NCBI GenBank assembly: GCA_037380725.1
Contig: JARRRL010000002.1
Coordinates: 1-34,314, forward strand
Origin: JARRRL01 sp037380725
GTDB taxonomy: Bacteria > Pseudomonadota > Gammaproteobacteria > Pseudomonadales > JANQJO01
Direction: 5' to 3'
DNA: 34,314 nucleotides
Made by a program: the position numbers and the translations under genes. The number at the start of each line of letters is the position of its first letter. The stretch's first letter is position 1. The notes under the pieces are model-generated. The model saw only the letters and a program-made list of their open reading frames with translations. It was not told the origin of the DNA and ran no database searches. This document shows, in pieces, positions 7,158 to 16,028 of this stretch.

Positions 7158-7892
7158 ATGTGGGTGATTCCAGCAATTGATATGAAAGACGGTAAGTGCG
7201 TGCGTTTGCGTCAAGGGCGCATGGACGAGGCGACGGTGTTTTCTGATTCCCCGGTTGCGGTTGCGGAGCACTGGATGTCGCTGGGTGCGGAACGCTTGCA
7301 TGTGGTGGACCTGGATGGAGCCTTTGCGGGAAAACCCGTACACGATGAGGCTGTGAAGGCCATCGTGGAGTCTGCGGCGGGGATGACCATTCAAGTCGGC
7401 GGTGGGATTCGCACCCTGGATGCCGCCGAAGCCTATCTCCAATTGGGTGTGGATTACATTATTATCGGTACTCAAGCAGTGAAAGAGCCAGATTTTGTGG
7501 ATGCAGCGTGCCGACAGTTTCCCGGTAAAATTATGGTTGGCTTGGATGCGGTGAATGGCCAGGTTGCGGTGCAAGGCTGGGCCGAGCTCAGCGAGCAGCC
7601 CGTTACTGAATTGGCCAAGCGTTTTGAGCAGTCAGGTATCAGTGCGATAATTTACACCGACATTTTGCGTGATGGCATGATGGGAGGCGTCAACCTAGAG
7701 GCAACGGCAGCGCTGGCGCGCGCGGTATCCATTCCGGTGATCGCTTCGGGTGGTGTGAGTCAACTTTCCGATATCGAAGCCTTGATGCCCTTGACCGCTG
7801 ACGGTGTGGCTGGCGTGATCACAGGGCGTGCCATTTATGAAGGTGGTTTGGATTTGCAGGCCGCGTTGGCGTTGGTTTTAGCTGCATCTTAA
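7158..7892 (+). CDS. hisA: ProFAR isomerase HisA
   Basis: 1-(5-phosphoribosyl)-5-[(5-phosphoribosylamino)methylideneamino]imidazole-4-carboxamide isomerase, an Amadori rearrangement feeding HisF. It is a (beta-alpha)8 barrel with twofold-repeated phosphate-binding halves: catalytic Asp8 in IPAIDMKDGKCVRL, the second acid in YTDILRDGMMGG, and phosphate-binding turns VGGGIR and ASGGVS. Length 244 is standard. A GGTGG lies ahead of the ATG. Sits between hisH and hisF, 67 bases before hisF. Confidence 0.97.
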   Translation: MWVIPAIDMKDGKCVRLRQGRMDEATVFSDSPVAVAEHWMSLGAERLHVVDLDGAFAGKPVHDEAVKAIVESAAGMTIQVGGGIRTLDAAEAYLQLGVDYIIIGTQAVKEPDFVDAACRQFPGKIMVGLDAVNGQVAVQGWAELSEQPVTELAKRFEQSGISAIIYTDILRDGMMGGVNLEATAALARAVSIPVIASGGVSQLSDIEALMPLTADGVAGVITGRAIYEGGLDLQAALALVLAAS

Positions 7893-7959
7893 CGGCCATT
7901 GGCCGACTTTAGCGTGGCAATGATGGTGGGTTGTACTGCGTACGATTGGGAGACAAAGC

Positions 7960-8733
7960 GTGGGACTGGCAAAGCGTATTATTCCGTGTTTAGACGTCGA
8001 TAATGGTCGGGTTGTAAAAGGCGTTCAATTTGTGGACATCGTGGATGCCGGTGATCCTGTGGAGATTGCGCGTCAGTATGATCAGGCGGGTGCGGATGAA
8101 CTGACTTTTTTGGATATCACGGCCAGTCATGAAGCACGCGACACGACCTTGTCGGTGGTGGAGAAGATCGCGGGAGAAGTATTTATTCCTCTCTCGGTTG
8201 GTGGTGGGGTGCGTACATTGGCAGACATTCGAGCTTTGTTGAATGTCGGCGCCGATAAGGTTTGTATTAACACCGCAGCAGTGTTCAATCCCAGCTTTGT
8301 TCAGGCGGCTGCCGATCGATTTGGTGCGCAGTGTATTGTGGTGGCGATTGATGCGAAGCAAGTACAAAGCGATCCCCATCCGCGCTGGGAAGTCTTTACG
8401 CACGGCGGGCGTAAACCCACAGGCTTGGATGTGTTGGAGTGGTCGGAAAAAATGGTGCGTTTGGGGGCGGGCGAATTACTGGTGACCAGCATGGATCGCG
8501 ATGGCACAAAGGCGGGCTTTGATAACGCACTGATGAGTCGCATTAGCCATGCGGTGACCGTGCCCCTTATCGCATCAGGCGGTGTGGGGACCTTGGATCA
8601 TCTGGTGGATGGGGTGCTGCAAGGCGGGGCGGATGCGGTCTTGGCGGCCAGTATTTTTCATTTTGGCACCTACACCATTGAGGAAGCGAAGCGACACCTG
8701 CTGAAGGCTGGTGTCGAGGTTCGATTGTCCTAG
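7960..8733 (+). CDS. hisF: Imidazole glycerol phosphate synthase cyclase subunit HisF
   Basis: The cyclase half of imidazole glycerol phosphate synthase; it uses ammonia channelled from HisH to form imidazole glycerol phosphate and AICAR. The barrel carries catalytic Asp12 in IIPCLDVDNGRVVKG and the second Asp in TSMDRDGTKAGF, with phosphate-binding VGGGVR and ASGGVG. Length 257 is standard. It starts at GTG 7960 with GGGAG about 8 bases upstream; no in-frame ATG is nearby and homology begins at once. It is the last gene of this his cluster and converges on the next gene with 14 bases between stops. hisI is not adjacent here; hisE is at 30361. Confidence 0.97.
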   Translation: MGLAKRIIPCLDVDNGRVVKGVQFVDIVDAGDPVEIARQYDQAGADELTFLDITASHEARDTTLSVVEKIAGEVFIPLSVGGGVRTLADIRALLNVGADKVCINTAAVFNPSFVQAAADRFGAQCIVVAIDAKQVQSDPHPRWEVFTHGGRKPTGLDVLEWSEKMVRLGAGELLVTSMDRDGTKAGFDNALMSRISHAVTVPLIASGGVGTLDHLVDGVLQGGADAVLAASIFHFGTYTIEEAKRHLLKAGVEVRLS

Positions 8734-8747
8734 TTTATTGCCCTAGT

Positions 8748-9704
8748 TTATGTCCTCGTCTCGTCCATGACTTTTTGATCGCGACGGCGGCGCAGGGTGA
8801 TCAGCATAAGCGCGATAGCAAATAAAAGCGCCAAACTGATTACACTCATTCCTGCTCCGAGGCTGTTCGGTGTTATTAAGTTGCTCGCTCGGTTGCCGAT
8901 GGTGTCGATAATGGAGTTACCGCCGATGACAACACGTACGCCATTGCCCACTTCCACCAACACACCACCGACTTGTACGGATACGCCATTCCCCACGCTG
9001 ACTGAAACCAGGTTACCCACTTGCACAGCGACACCGTTACCCACGCGTACTGAGACGCCACCGACGTTTACCGAAATGGCACCGGTGAATGGGTCGCGTT
9101 CTATGATGGCGCGAGATTGGGATTGTCGCATTGCCTGCGCTTCTTCCGTGTAATCCAGTCGATGCGTGAGCAGATCATCGATGCGTATTTTGCCGTTGGA
9201 AAAATTTTCCAAATCGATGCGATACGCTGGTGATGCAAAATGCATGGATATGTTTTGCCAGCTTGGGTCGACCGTGAGTGTCCGCTCCGTAATTAATTGA
9301 TCGTGCTCATCGTAAGCGCGAAGTCGCAGTGTGGCATTGGGCTGTTCGGCATAAAAATAGGTGGTCAGGCGCAGCGTGCCTGGCGCAAACTTTAAGCTGC
9401 TGGATTCGCCTGCCGCAATCGTCCACGTTAACTCGCCGGAAAGTGCTGGATTGGTGTCGTCCGCTGTTTCAAGAAAACCGTTAACGTAAGCGGTCGCACT
9501 CACGGGTTTAACTACCGTAAAATCCAGTGACTGTGAACTGTCCACGATGGCACTTAGTTTTTCGAAATCCTCATGATCGAGACTGGCGAGCGCAAAAGGA
9601 CTCGTCAGCAATGGCAACACCCCTAATGCTAATAGACGGAAAAACTTCCAAAAACCGTTGCAGTATTTGTATTTGCTGCATTGTGTCGTTGTGGCGGGGA
9701 TCAT
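8748..9704 (-). CDS. Secreted, C-terminally anchored protein with GNGV beta-repeats
   Basis: An unrecognised 318-residue envelope protein. Residues 1-40 are a signal peptide (Lys/Arg, hydrophobic core, cleavage after ALA). Residues 60-190 look like an all-beta domain of carbohydrate-binding type (alternating strands, ending GKIRIDDLL). Residues 211-262 are six to seven copies of a 7-8 residue unit of form GNGVxVxV, likely a small beta-roll or solenoid. A single membrane helix (about 284-304) is followed at once by RRRR and a short charged tail, so the bulk would face the periplasm or outside. The ATG at 9704 has AAGGA 8 bases upstream. It lies alone between hisF and ctpA. Functions such as adhesion or sugar binding are guesses. 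Confidence 0.65.
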   Translation of the reverse strand: MIPATTTQCSKYKYCNGFWKFFRLLALGVLPLLTSPFALASLDHEDFEKLSAIVDSSQSLDFTVVKPVSATAYVNGFLETADDTNPALSGELTWTIAAGESSSLKFAPGTLRLTTYFYAEQPNATLRLRAYDEHDQLITERTLTVDPSWQNISMHFASPAYRIDLENFSNGKIRIDDLLTHRLDYTEEAQAMRQSQSRAIIERDPFTGAISVNVGGVSVRVGNGVAVQVGNLVSVSVGNGVSVQVGGVLVEVGNGVRVVIGGNSIIDTIGNRASNLITPNSLGAGMSVISLALLFAIALMLITLRRRRDQKVMDETRT

Positions 9705-10249
9705 AATTGTGGTCCTTCCGCGTCTGCGGACGTAGTGAATACGATCGTCTTGCGGGGCGTTTGCTCAGTTTGTGACGGCGTACACACGGTGTTATCGCAA
9801 GCTTTATAGGCATAATGACGCGTTTATCTTGATGCTTGTGTTTCATATTGTAGGTGTTAAGTAATTCGTTTGTCGTTCGGTTCGATCGAACCATTTGCAT
9901 TGGCGCTTTTAGGGTGGTCTTGCGTTACTGTTTTGTAAAAAAATAAAGATTTTCGGATTCGATTCAATAAAGTTTTATAAAGAAGTGCGGCGCTTCGTAA
10001 CAAATTAATCTTGACTTATGTAGGCTGATATTTTAGGAATAGAGTATTGCTGATAATGCATCCAGTCGAGGGTGAGGCGTTGAGGGCAGGCGTGACGTGC
10101 TTGAGGTGGGGGACGTGGGGCGGCTGATAGCATGAATAATGCTTCTGCCGCCGCTGGATTTACTGTGTTAGAGTATTGCTGTGTTAGCGCATTGTTAAAT
10201 ACAACAGTGATGAATTACAACATTGTTGAGTTACAACAAAATAGCTTGT
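9705..10249. other. 545-base intergenic region upstream of the GNGV-repeat gene and downstream of ctpA
   Basis: No gene was found. It is AT-rich towards 9930-10060. Two similar segments, GAGTATTGCTGATAATGC (10041) and GAGTATTGCTGTGTTAG (10171), occur about 130 bases apart. Near ctpA's end, 10196-10240 is rich in TACAAC/GTTG motifs and includes the short hairpin TTGTTG-TAACT-CAACAA (minus strand), at best a weak terminator for ctpA. A plus-strand TTGACT at 10011 has no good -10. Confidence 0.4.
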
Positions 10250-11551
10250 TTAAATCGAACTGATGGCTTTGAGCCCTTTGAGTAATGAAAGCGCTTGAAA
10301 GAGTTGATAGTCTTTTTCTGCCAGAGAGGGCGTTTCTTTGGCGCTGATGTCCCCCTTGCGTTCTTCGTCACTGAACTGGTTTGACAGATGTCCTCGTAGG
10401 TCCGCTTCTCGGAACCGATCACTGCTCGTATCAACACGGGTGATCGTCGCGGTTTCCACAGTGATATCGGGTATGATGCCCGTGGCTTGGATGGATCGAC
10501 CTTTTGGGGTGTAGTAGCGGGCGGTGGTGAGTTTCAGGGCGCGATCGTTGTGCAGGGGCAGAACGGTTTGCACCGAGCCTTTTCCAAAACTGGTTGTGCC
10601 CATAATAATCGCACGACCATGATCTTGTAATGCGCCCGCTACGATTTCGGAGGCGGAAGCGGAGCCGCCGTTGATCAAGACGATAATCGGGATACCGTTG
10701 ATCAGATCTCCCTTGCTGGCGCTAAAACGCAATTCTGAGTTGGGTAGGCGACCTTTTGTGTACGTCACCAGACCTTCATTCAGAAAAGTGTCACAGACCG
10801 CAACGGCAGCTTGTAGAACGCCGCCGGGGTTGTTGCGCATGTCCAGCACGAGCCCTTTTAAAGGCGCTTCGGGGGTGTGGATTTTTTTCAATTGCTCGCG
10901 CAATTCATCTGCTGTGTGTACTTGAAATTGAGACAAGCGAACGTAGCCGTAGGCCGGTTCGAGCAAGCGAGATCGAACGCTCTTGACTTGAATGACGGCT
11001 CGCACCACTGGGATCTCCAGCGGCTGCGTTTCGCCATCTCGCACAACCGTGAGCGTAATAGCAGTGCCGGGTTTACCACGCATCATGGAAACGGCTTGCT
11101 CAAGCGTCATTCCGTTAACTTGTTCATCGTCCAGTTTAATGATGAGGTCACCGGTCAGTACCCCAGCTTTCTCAGCGGGCGTATCGTCAATGGGGGTGAT
11201 GACTTTGATAAAATTGTTTTCCATGCCCACTTCAATGCCGAGTCCGCCGAATTCTCCAGTGGTGTTAATTTGGAGGTCGTTAAAGGCTTTGGGATCCAGA
11301 TACGCTGAGTGGGGGTCTAATTCAGAGAGCATACCCTTAATGGCGTTTTCCAGCAGTGTCTTGTCATCCACTTCTTCGACATAAGCTTTTTTGATGCGAT
11401 CAAATATGTCAACAAATGTGCGCACTTCGTTAAGCGGAAGGGTGTTTTCGATTGCTTGTGCTGATTGTGTTACGGATAGGCTCAGAGCACTGATCAGGCT
11501 GAAGACGAAAACAGAGGCAGTAAACGGTTTTTTGATGGTGTATCGGCGCAT
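10250..11551 (-). CDS. ctpA: C-terminal processing protease, S41 family
   Basis: Periplasmic serine protease that trims C-termini of envelope proteins; related enzymes control cell-wall hydrolases. Residues 1-33 are a signal peptide (cleavage after AQA). A PDZ domain spans about 100-180 (GGLGIEV, TPAEKAGVLTGD). The catalytic Ser299 lies in GGSASASEIVAGAL, with Lys324 and Gln328 in FGKGSVQT, the Ser-Lys-Gln pattern of CtpA/CtpB. Length 433 fits the family rather than the larger Prc. ATG 11551 has only a weak GAGAG upstream. In Pseudomonas and relatives the same order gpmI-envC-ctpA occurs on one strand. A 486-base spacer to envC suggests its own promoter. Confidence 0.95.
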   Translation of the reverse strand: MRRYTIKKPFTASVFVFSLISALSLSVTQSAQAIENTLPLNEVRTFVDIFDRIKKAYVEEVDDKTLLENAIKGMLSELDPHSAYLDPKAFNDLQINTTGEFGGLGIEVGMENNFIKVITPIDDTPAEKAGVLTGDLIIKLDDEQVNGMTLEQAVSMMRGKPGTAITLTVVRDGETQPLEIPVVRAVIQVKSVRSRLLEPAYGYVRLSQFQVHTADELREQLKKIHTPEAPLKGLVLDMRNNPGGVLQAAVAVCDTFLNEGLVTYTKGRLPNSELRFSASKGDLINGIPIIVLINGGSASASEIVAGALQDHGRAIIMGTTSFGKGSVQTVLPLHNDRALKLTTARYYTPKGRSIQATGIIPDITVETATITRVDTSSDRFREADLRGHLSNQFSDEERKGDISAKETPSLAEKDYQLFQALSLLKGLKAISSI

Positions 11552-12037
11552 ATAAAATCATCTCTCAACTAGCGTGGTGCCCAAGTGAATGGGGCATCGA
11601 GGTGATGTGGGATCGTGAAAACATTTTTCGATCACTGTTATTGTGAACGCAGTCGCCCAAGAACATTCCCCACTTCCCAAACACTTTCCCCACTTGAGGT
11701 GTTGGCCCCGGAAGCGGGACGGTGGTTTCGGTCGCGTGGGCGGCGTCATTCTCTAAGCTTAACATATGAAAGCGATAGCCAGATGACTTGTCGATTCAAG
11801 TGTTGTGAATTCTGATGGGAATCTCGAATGATCGTCGCGTCCGCATTGTTTCGCAATCCACAATCCGCAATCTATAATCCACAACGTAATCCACAACGTA
11901 ATCCACAAATAGTTCCATTATGGTTCCATAAAAGGTGTTGCGTTATTTTGATTTCATTTTGTCTTTTTGTGTTGTTTCCATAATTTGCTGTTGTTTCCAC
12001 AGTCGACTACTCGTTACGGTTCGGCTAAGCAATGGTT
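11552..12037. other. 486-base spacer between envC and ctpA, with 12-bp repeats
   Basis: No gene was found. At 11876-11909 the unit AATCCACAACGT occurs twice exactly and once partially, preceded by degenerate copies (CAATCCACAATCCGCAATC, from about 11854). Presumably holds the ctpA promoter on the minus strand, but I could not define it with confidence. Confidence 0.55.
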
Positions 12038-13222
12038 TTACGGGGTGGAGCGCGCTAGCCAGTGCTGTGCGTTGGTGGGCTTGCCATTATGCCGAAGTTC
12101 AAAGTAAACCCCCGAAGTCGTTTGACCACCCGATCGGCCCACAGTGCCAATTTGATCTCCTGATTGAACGTATTTGCCGGCTTGATGGGTCAGGGAGTCA
12201 TTTTGTCCGTAAAGACTGAGGTAGCCATTTCCGTGGTCGATGATGCACATCATGCCGAAACCGCGCAGCCAATCTGAAAAGATGATTTGGCCACCGTGTA
12301 CGGCTTTGACGGCAGTGCCGGCTTTTGCGGCGATGAAGACGCCTTTTCGTCCGTTGTTTGAGCTCGGATCTTCGAACGCGCTGAGTTTGCCCTTAACGGG
12401 CCAGTTGAGTTTGCCTTTGTATTGGGCGAAGGGTTGTGAAGTGGATTGTCGGCTTTTCCAAGCAGCGAGTAATGCTTCCAATTGTTGGTGTTCTTTACGC
12501 AAACTGGCGAGGCTGGAACCCGTCGAGGATTGTTCATGGCGTAATGTTTTGGCGATTTTCTTTTGTTCCTGACGCAGTCGACTGAGGCGCGTGATGGCTG
12601 CTTTGGCGTCGGCTTCTTGGGAGGCTAAGGTTTGTGTAATGGTTTGCAGTTGTTCTTCTTGACTTTGTTTGCGCGCACGCAGAGCCAGAAGGTGGTTAAA
12701 TCGGCGGTCTCGCGCTGCAATGATTGATCGGTGGTAAACCGCTATTTGGTCCCAGGTACCGGGTTGTTGCTCTGACAAGATGAGCTCAAGCGGTTGCGGG
12801 ACGCCTTGTTGGTATGCGGCGCGCAATTGCTGTTTGAGCGCCGTTTCTTCTTGAGTCATTTGCTCGTTGGTTTGTTCAATGTCGGCCTGTAAAGCGCTGA
12901 GTGCCTGCTGTTGTTGCTGAAGATCGCTTTGCGTTGTTCGCAGATGGCTTTGTGTTTTGGACAAAGCCGATTCCAGTCGTTTGAGTGCTTTTTCTGTACT
13001 GCTGTAATCTTTTTCCAATTTTTTCTTTTTGCGTTCGAGCGCTTTGATTGCGGCGCTGGCTTCATGGATTTCCGTTGTATAGGGTGCTTGCGCGAAAGCA
13101 AGTTGTACGGGTTCAAAGCTAAAGAACGCGACGCTTACCAGTAACATCAACGAAACGGGTCGTAGTGTGTGGCGTGGCGTTTGGTGTCGTGTGTTCTGGA
13201 GTGAGTGAGAGAAAGTGTACAA
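12038..13222 (-). CDS. envC: Murein hydrolase activator EnvC
   Basis: Periplasmic activator of the amidases that split septal peptidoglycan during division. After a signal peptide (hydrophobic stretch around LMLLVSVAFFSF, cleavage after FAQA) comes a long coiled coil (about 60-260, rich in Lys/Glu/Gln) and a C-terminal LytM domain. The LytM metal ligands are degenerate (KGVFIAA in place of the His-x3-Asp part; LYGQN in place of the HxH motif), as in other EnvC proteins that activate rather than cut. The start is uncertain; TTG 13222 has GGAG 8 bases upstream, TTG 13237 is farther out, and ATG 13147 would leave a shorter signal peptide. Lies between gpmI and ctpA, as in Pseudomonas. Confidence 0.9.
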   Translation of the reverse strand: MYTFSHSLQNTRHQTPRHTLRPVSLMLLVSVAFFSFEPVQLAFAQAPYTTEIHEASAAIKALERKKKKLEKDYSSTEKALKRLESALSKTQSHLRTTQSDLQQQQQALSALQADIEQTNEQMTQEETALKQQLRAAYQQGVPQPLELILSEQQPGTWDQIAVYHRSIIAARDRRFNHLLALRARKQSQEEQLQTITQTLASQEADAKAAITRLSRLRQEQKKIAKTLRHEQSSTGSSLASLRKEHQQLEALLAAWKSRQSTSQPFAQYKGKLNWPVKGKLSAFEDPSSNNGRKGVFIAAKAGTAVKAVHGGQIIFSDWLRGFGMMCIIDHGNGYLSLYGQNDSLTHQAGKYVQSGDQIGTVGRSGGQTTSGVYFELRHNGKPTNAQHWLARSTP

Positions 13223-13352
13223 AACGACGGGCTCCAAAAACGGGGTGAACGTTCAATTCAAAACGGTTTATATCACATCAATTGTTACATTAATTGTTGC
13301 ATTTATCTCGCGTCTCTTTGCAGTCTGTGCGTGCGTGTTAAGCCGGAGCGTG

Positions 13353-13372
13353 AGGGTAGCCGGGGCTACCCT
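13353..13372. terminator. Strong hairpin AGGGTAGC-CGGG-GCTACCCT
   Basis: An 8-bp perfect stem with a 4-base loop followed on the plus strand by TTGTTTCG. It lies between gpmI and envC (both minus). The T-rich side is on the plus strand, where no gene ends, so a terminator role is doubtful. A second inverted repeat, ATGGCCA/TGGCCAT, lies at 13387-13407. Confidence 0.4.
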
Positions 13373-13502
13373 TTGTTTCGCCGAGAATGGCCACAGAGAA
13401 TGGCCATCCCGAATGTTCAAAGCGAATGGTCATAGCGCGAGTTCACCGCGAGATGATAAGGCTTTTAGTATCGCGTGTTAAATCGCGTTTTAAGTCTATT
13501 GT

Positions 13503-15044
13503 TTAATGGGTTGTGGGTGTCGATAATACTCGACCCGTCATGGCTTCTGGCTGCGGTAACTCCATTAGACTAAGCAGCGTGGGCGCGATGTCGGCCAGTA
13601 CGCCGCCGGGGGAGAGCAGTAGATCTTGTGGACCAACGTAAACCAGCGGAACGGGATCGCAGGTGTGTGCGGTATGGGGTTGGCCGGTCTCAGGATCAAC
13701 CATCATTTCCACGTTGCCGTGGTCAGCAGTGATTAAACACTGGCCACCTACTTCGCTTAACGCGTCCGTAATACGCTTGAGGCAGCGATCGATGGTTTCC
13801 ACTGCTTTCACGGCGGCCTCGAAGTTGCCCGTGTGGCCCACCATATCGGAATTGGCGAAATTGCAAATAATCCCACCATACGTTTGATTGCGGATGGCCT
13901 CGACCAGTTGATCGGTGACGGCTTCAGCGCTCATTTCTGGTTTTTCATCGTAGGTGCGCACGTCAGTGGGGGATGGGATCAGAATGCGTTCTTCGTTCGG
14001 AAAAACGGTCTCGACTCCGCCGTTTAAGAAAAAGGTGACGTGGGCGTATTTTTCCGTTTCGGCGATGCGCAGTTGTTTGATGTCATGGCGAGATAAGACC
14101 TCACCCAATGTGTCGTGTAACGATTCAGGTGAAAACGCTACGCGGGCTTTTGTGTCGGCTTCGTATTCGGTTAATGTAATAAAAGCTTTTAGTTTAGCGG
14201 GGGCGCTGCGCGCAAAGCCATCAAATTGCGATTCGGTAAAGGCTTGAGTCAGTTCACGAGCGCGATCAGAGCGGAAGTTCATAAACACCACGGTATCGCC
14301 ATCCGCCACCCTCGCGGGTTGACCGATCACCGTGGGGCTGACAAATTCATCGGTTTCGTCTGCGGCGTAAGCTGCTTCCAAACCATCCTGTGCACAGGTT
14401 ACGTGTCGTGTGCAGATGCCGTGGGTGATCAGTTCATACGCGGTTTGAACACGATCCCAACGCTTATCCCGGTCCATGGCGTAGAATCGACCAATGAGGC
14501 TGGCGATGCGGTGTTCGGGGTTTCCGGCCAGTAAGGCTTCGAAGCGCTCGAGGGTGTTTGCGGCGCTTTTGGGAGGGGTATCACGCCCATCCAGAAACGC
14601 GTGAATATAAAGGCGGGGTAGTCCCTCGTCTTTGGCCCATTCGCACAAAGCGGCAATGTGTTCTTCTTGACTGTGTACGCCGCCGGGTGAAAGTAATCCC
14701 ATGATGTGCAGAGCTGTGCCCGTATCGCGGCAGGTCTCGATGGCGGTTTTGAGTGTGGGGTTATCGCGGAAGAGTCCAGTACGGATCGCGTGGTTAATGC
14801 GCGTTAGATCCTGATAAACGACTCGACCAGCGCCAATGTTCATGTGACCCACTTCGGAGTTGCCCATTTGGCTGGCGGGTAACCCAACGTCCTCACCTGA
14901 GCCTGAAACTAAAGTGTTGGGGCAAGTCTTGAGCAAGTGGTGCCAGTGCGGCAGATTCGCTTGCGCAATGGCATTGTGTTCGGTTTCGGGGCGATGCCCC
15001 CAACCGTCGAGGATAATCAGGGCTGTGGGTGCGCGTTGTGGCAT
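13503..15044 (-). CDS. gpmI: 2,3-bisphosphoglycerate-independent phosphoglycerate mutase
   Basis: Interconverts 3- and 2-phosphoglycerate in glycolysis and gluconeogenesis using two manganese ions and a phosphoserine intermediate. N-terminal metal motif LIILDGWG, nucleophile Ser in QMGNSEVGHMNIGAGR, phosphate-binding FLDGRDTPPKS, and the C-terminal metal motifs ICNFANSDMVGHTG and LITADHGNVE are all present. Length 513 is standard. ATG 15044 is preceded by AAGGAG with 7-8 bases spacing. First gene of gpmI-envC-ctpA, read divergently from the rhodanese gene at 15443. Confidence 0.97.
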   Translation of the reverse strand: MPQRAPTALIILDGWGHRPETEHNAIAQANLPHWHHLLKTCPNTLVSGSGEDVGLPASQMGNSEVGHMNIGAGRVVYQDLTRINHAIRTGLFRDNPTLKTAIETCRDTGTALHIMGLLSPGGVHSQEEHIAALCEWAKDEGLPRLYIHAFLDGRDTPPKSAANTLERFEALLAGNPEHRIASLIGRFYAMDRDKRWDRVQTAYELITHGICTRHVTCAQDGLEAAYAADETDEFVSPTVIGQPARVADGDTVVFMNFRSDRARELTQAFTESQFDGFARSAPAKLKAFITLTEYEADTKARVAFSPESLHDTLGEVLSRHDIKQLRIAETEKYAHVTFFLNGGVETVFPNEERILIPSPTDVRTYDEKPEMSAEAVTDQLVEAIRNQTYGGIICNFANSDMVGHTGNFEAAVKAVETIDRCLKRITDALSEVGGQCLITADHGNVEMMVDPETGQPHTAHTCDPVPLVYVGPQDLLLSPGGVLADIAPTLLSLMELPQPEAMTGRVLSTPTTH

Positions 15045-15442
15045 GATATAGACTCCTTATTTGGTATCGTTCTGTTTTTAATAGCGTTTACTTTTGTCTC
15101 GATGCGCTTTGATATAGGATTATCAGTAGACCGACTGGGATGATTGTGTGGTTTGAACCCGTACGGAATGAATGACTTGATGCTGATGTTACCACAGCGC
15201 TGAGCATCACACCTGTGGTGGGCAGTAGGGCCCGGTTTTCGGGTAGAGTTTTATGGTAGAGTCGCGTCAGGCGAGCGTTGCCGTTATACTGTCCCGTTTT
15301 AAGCGGTCTTGCTGATTTTGTACTAAACGCTGTGCTGTGCTTAACACAGCGCTTAGCGGTGTTCGGTGCTTGCGCAGCATTCCTTGTTTTTTTCACTCAG
15401 GCCTGAAAATGAGGTCGCAAAAAACGGTGAGTAACTACCCCT
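15045..15442. other. Divergent promoter region gpmI / rhodanese gene
   Basis: No gene in 398 bases. It must hold both promoters. TATACT at about 15291-15296 is a possible -10 for the rigthward transcript, without a clear -35. An inverted repeat CGCTGTG/CACAGCG (15328-15351, loop CTGTGCTTAA) lies downstream of it and could be an operator or a leader hairpin. Confidence 0.4.
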
Positions 15443-15859
15443 ATGGAACGTGCTATTGAGTTCGCCTTCAATCATGTTGACCTTGTTGGTCTTATGCTGG
15501 TTTTGCTGGCGGCGTTGTACTGGGTGGAATCTCGGCGTGCTGGTCAATCGGTTTCGCCGCAAATGGCGACGCGGTTGATTAATCAGCACGATGCCTTGGT
15601 TCTTGATGTGCGCCCGGCCAGTGAGTATGGCGAAGGGCATGTGACGGGAGCGGTTAACATTCCTTTTGATCGTATTACGGATCGCGCCTTGGAGCTGGAT
15701 AAATACAAAGGTCGGATTATTATTTTGGTGTGTAAAATGGGCCAGCATTCTGCTGGGGTGGCGAAAACACTTCGTGGAAAAGGTTTTACGGATGTGCGCC
15801 GTCTCTCTGGTGGGGTATCGGGTTGGACGGCAGAGCAGTTGCCTTTGGTGAAGTCCTGA
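15443..15859 (+). CDS. yibN: Membrane-anchored rhodanese-like protein (YibN type)
   Basis: A 138-residue single-domain rhodanese with one N-terminal membrane helix (about 12-27, VDLVGLMLVLLAALYWV). The domain has LDVRPASEYGEGHVTGAVNIPF and the active-site loop CKMGQHS with the sulfur-carrying Cys, then the typical LSGGVSGW. Likely a sulfurtransferase or persulfide carrier facing the cytoplasm. In E. coli and Pseudomonas yibN also sits between gpmI and secB; the glutaredoxin gene usually between yibN and secB is absent here. A hairpin ATCACTC/GAGTGAT (15893-15919) lies downstream without a T-run. Confidence 0.9.
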   Translation: MERAIEFAFNHVDLVGLMLVLLAALYWVESRRAGQSVSPQMATRLINQHDALVLDVRPASEYGEGHVTGAVNIPFDRITDRALELDKYKGRIIILVCKMGQHSAGVAKTLRGKGFTDVRRLSGGVSGWTAEQLPLVKS

Positions 15860-16028
15860 AAAGCCTGATCAAGTAGCTCAGGTCATATGCGCATCACTCC
15901 GCGAAGAACCCCGAGTGATTCACCGCATGATGGGGAGGAGAGGTCGATGGCGTGCTTGAGTGAGGCCTGGCGAAGGGCGGGTCTCTAAAACGTGAAATTT
16001 ACTGAACATCAGCTTATAGGATAGTGAT

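Noticed and set aside
9571..9900. 109-codon minus-strand frame upstream of the GNGV-repeat gene
   Set aside because: Overlaps the signal-peptide region of a better supported gene in another frame, is basic and low in hydrophobic residues, and has no family match.
11558..11765. Overlapping minus-strand frames upstream of ctpA
   Set aside because: Two frames of similar length cover the same bases, neither with a ribosome binding site or protein-like composition.
15893..15919. Hairpin after the rhodanese gene as an intrinsic terminator
   Set aside because: Seven-bp stem with a 13-base loop and no T-run.
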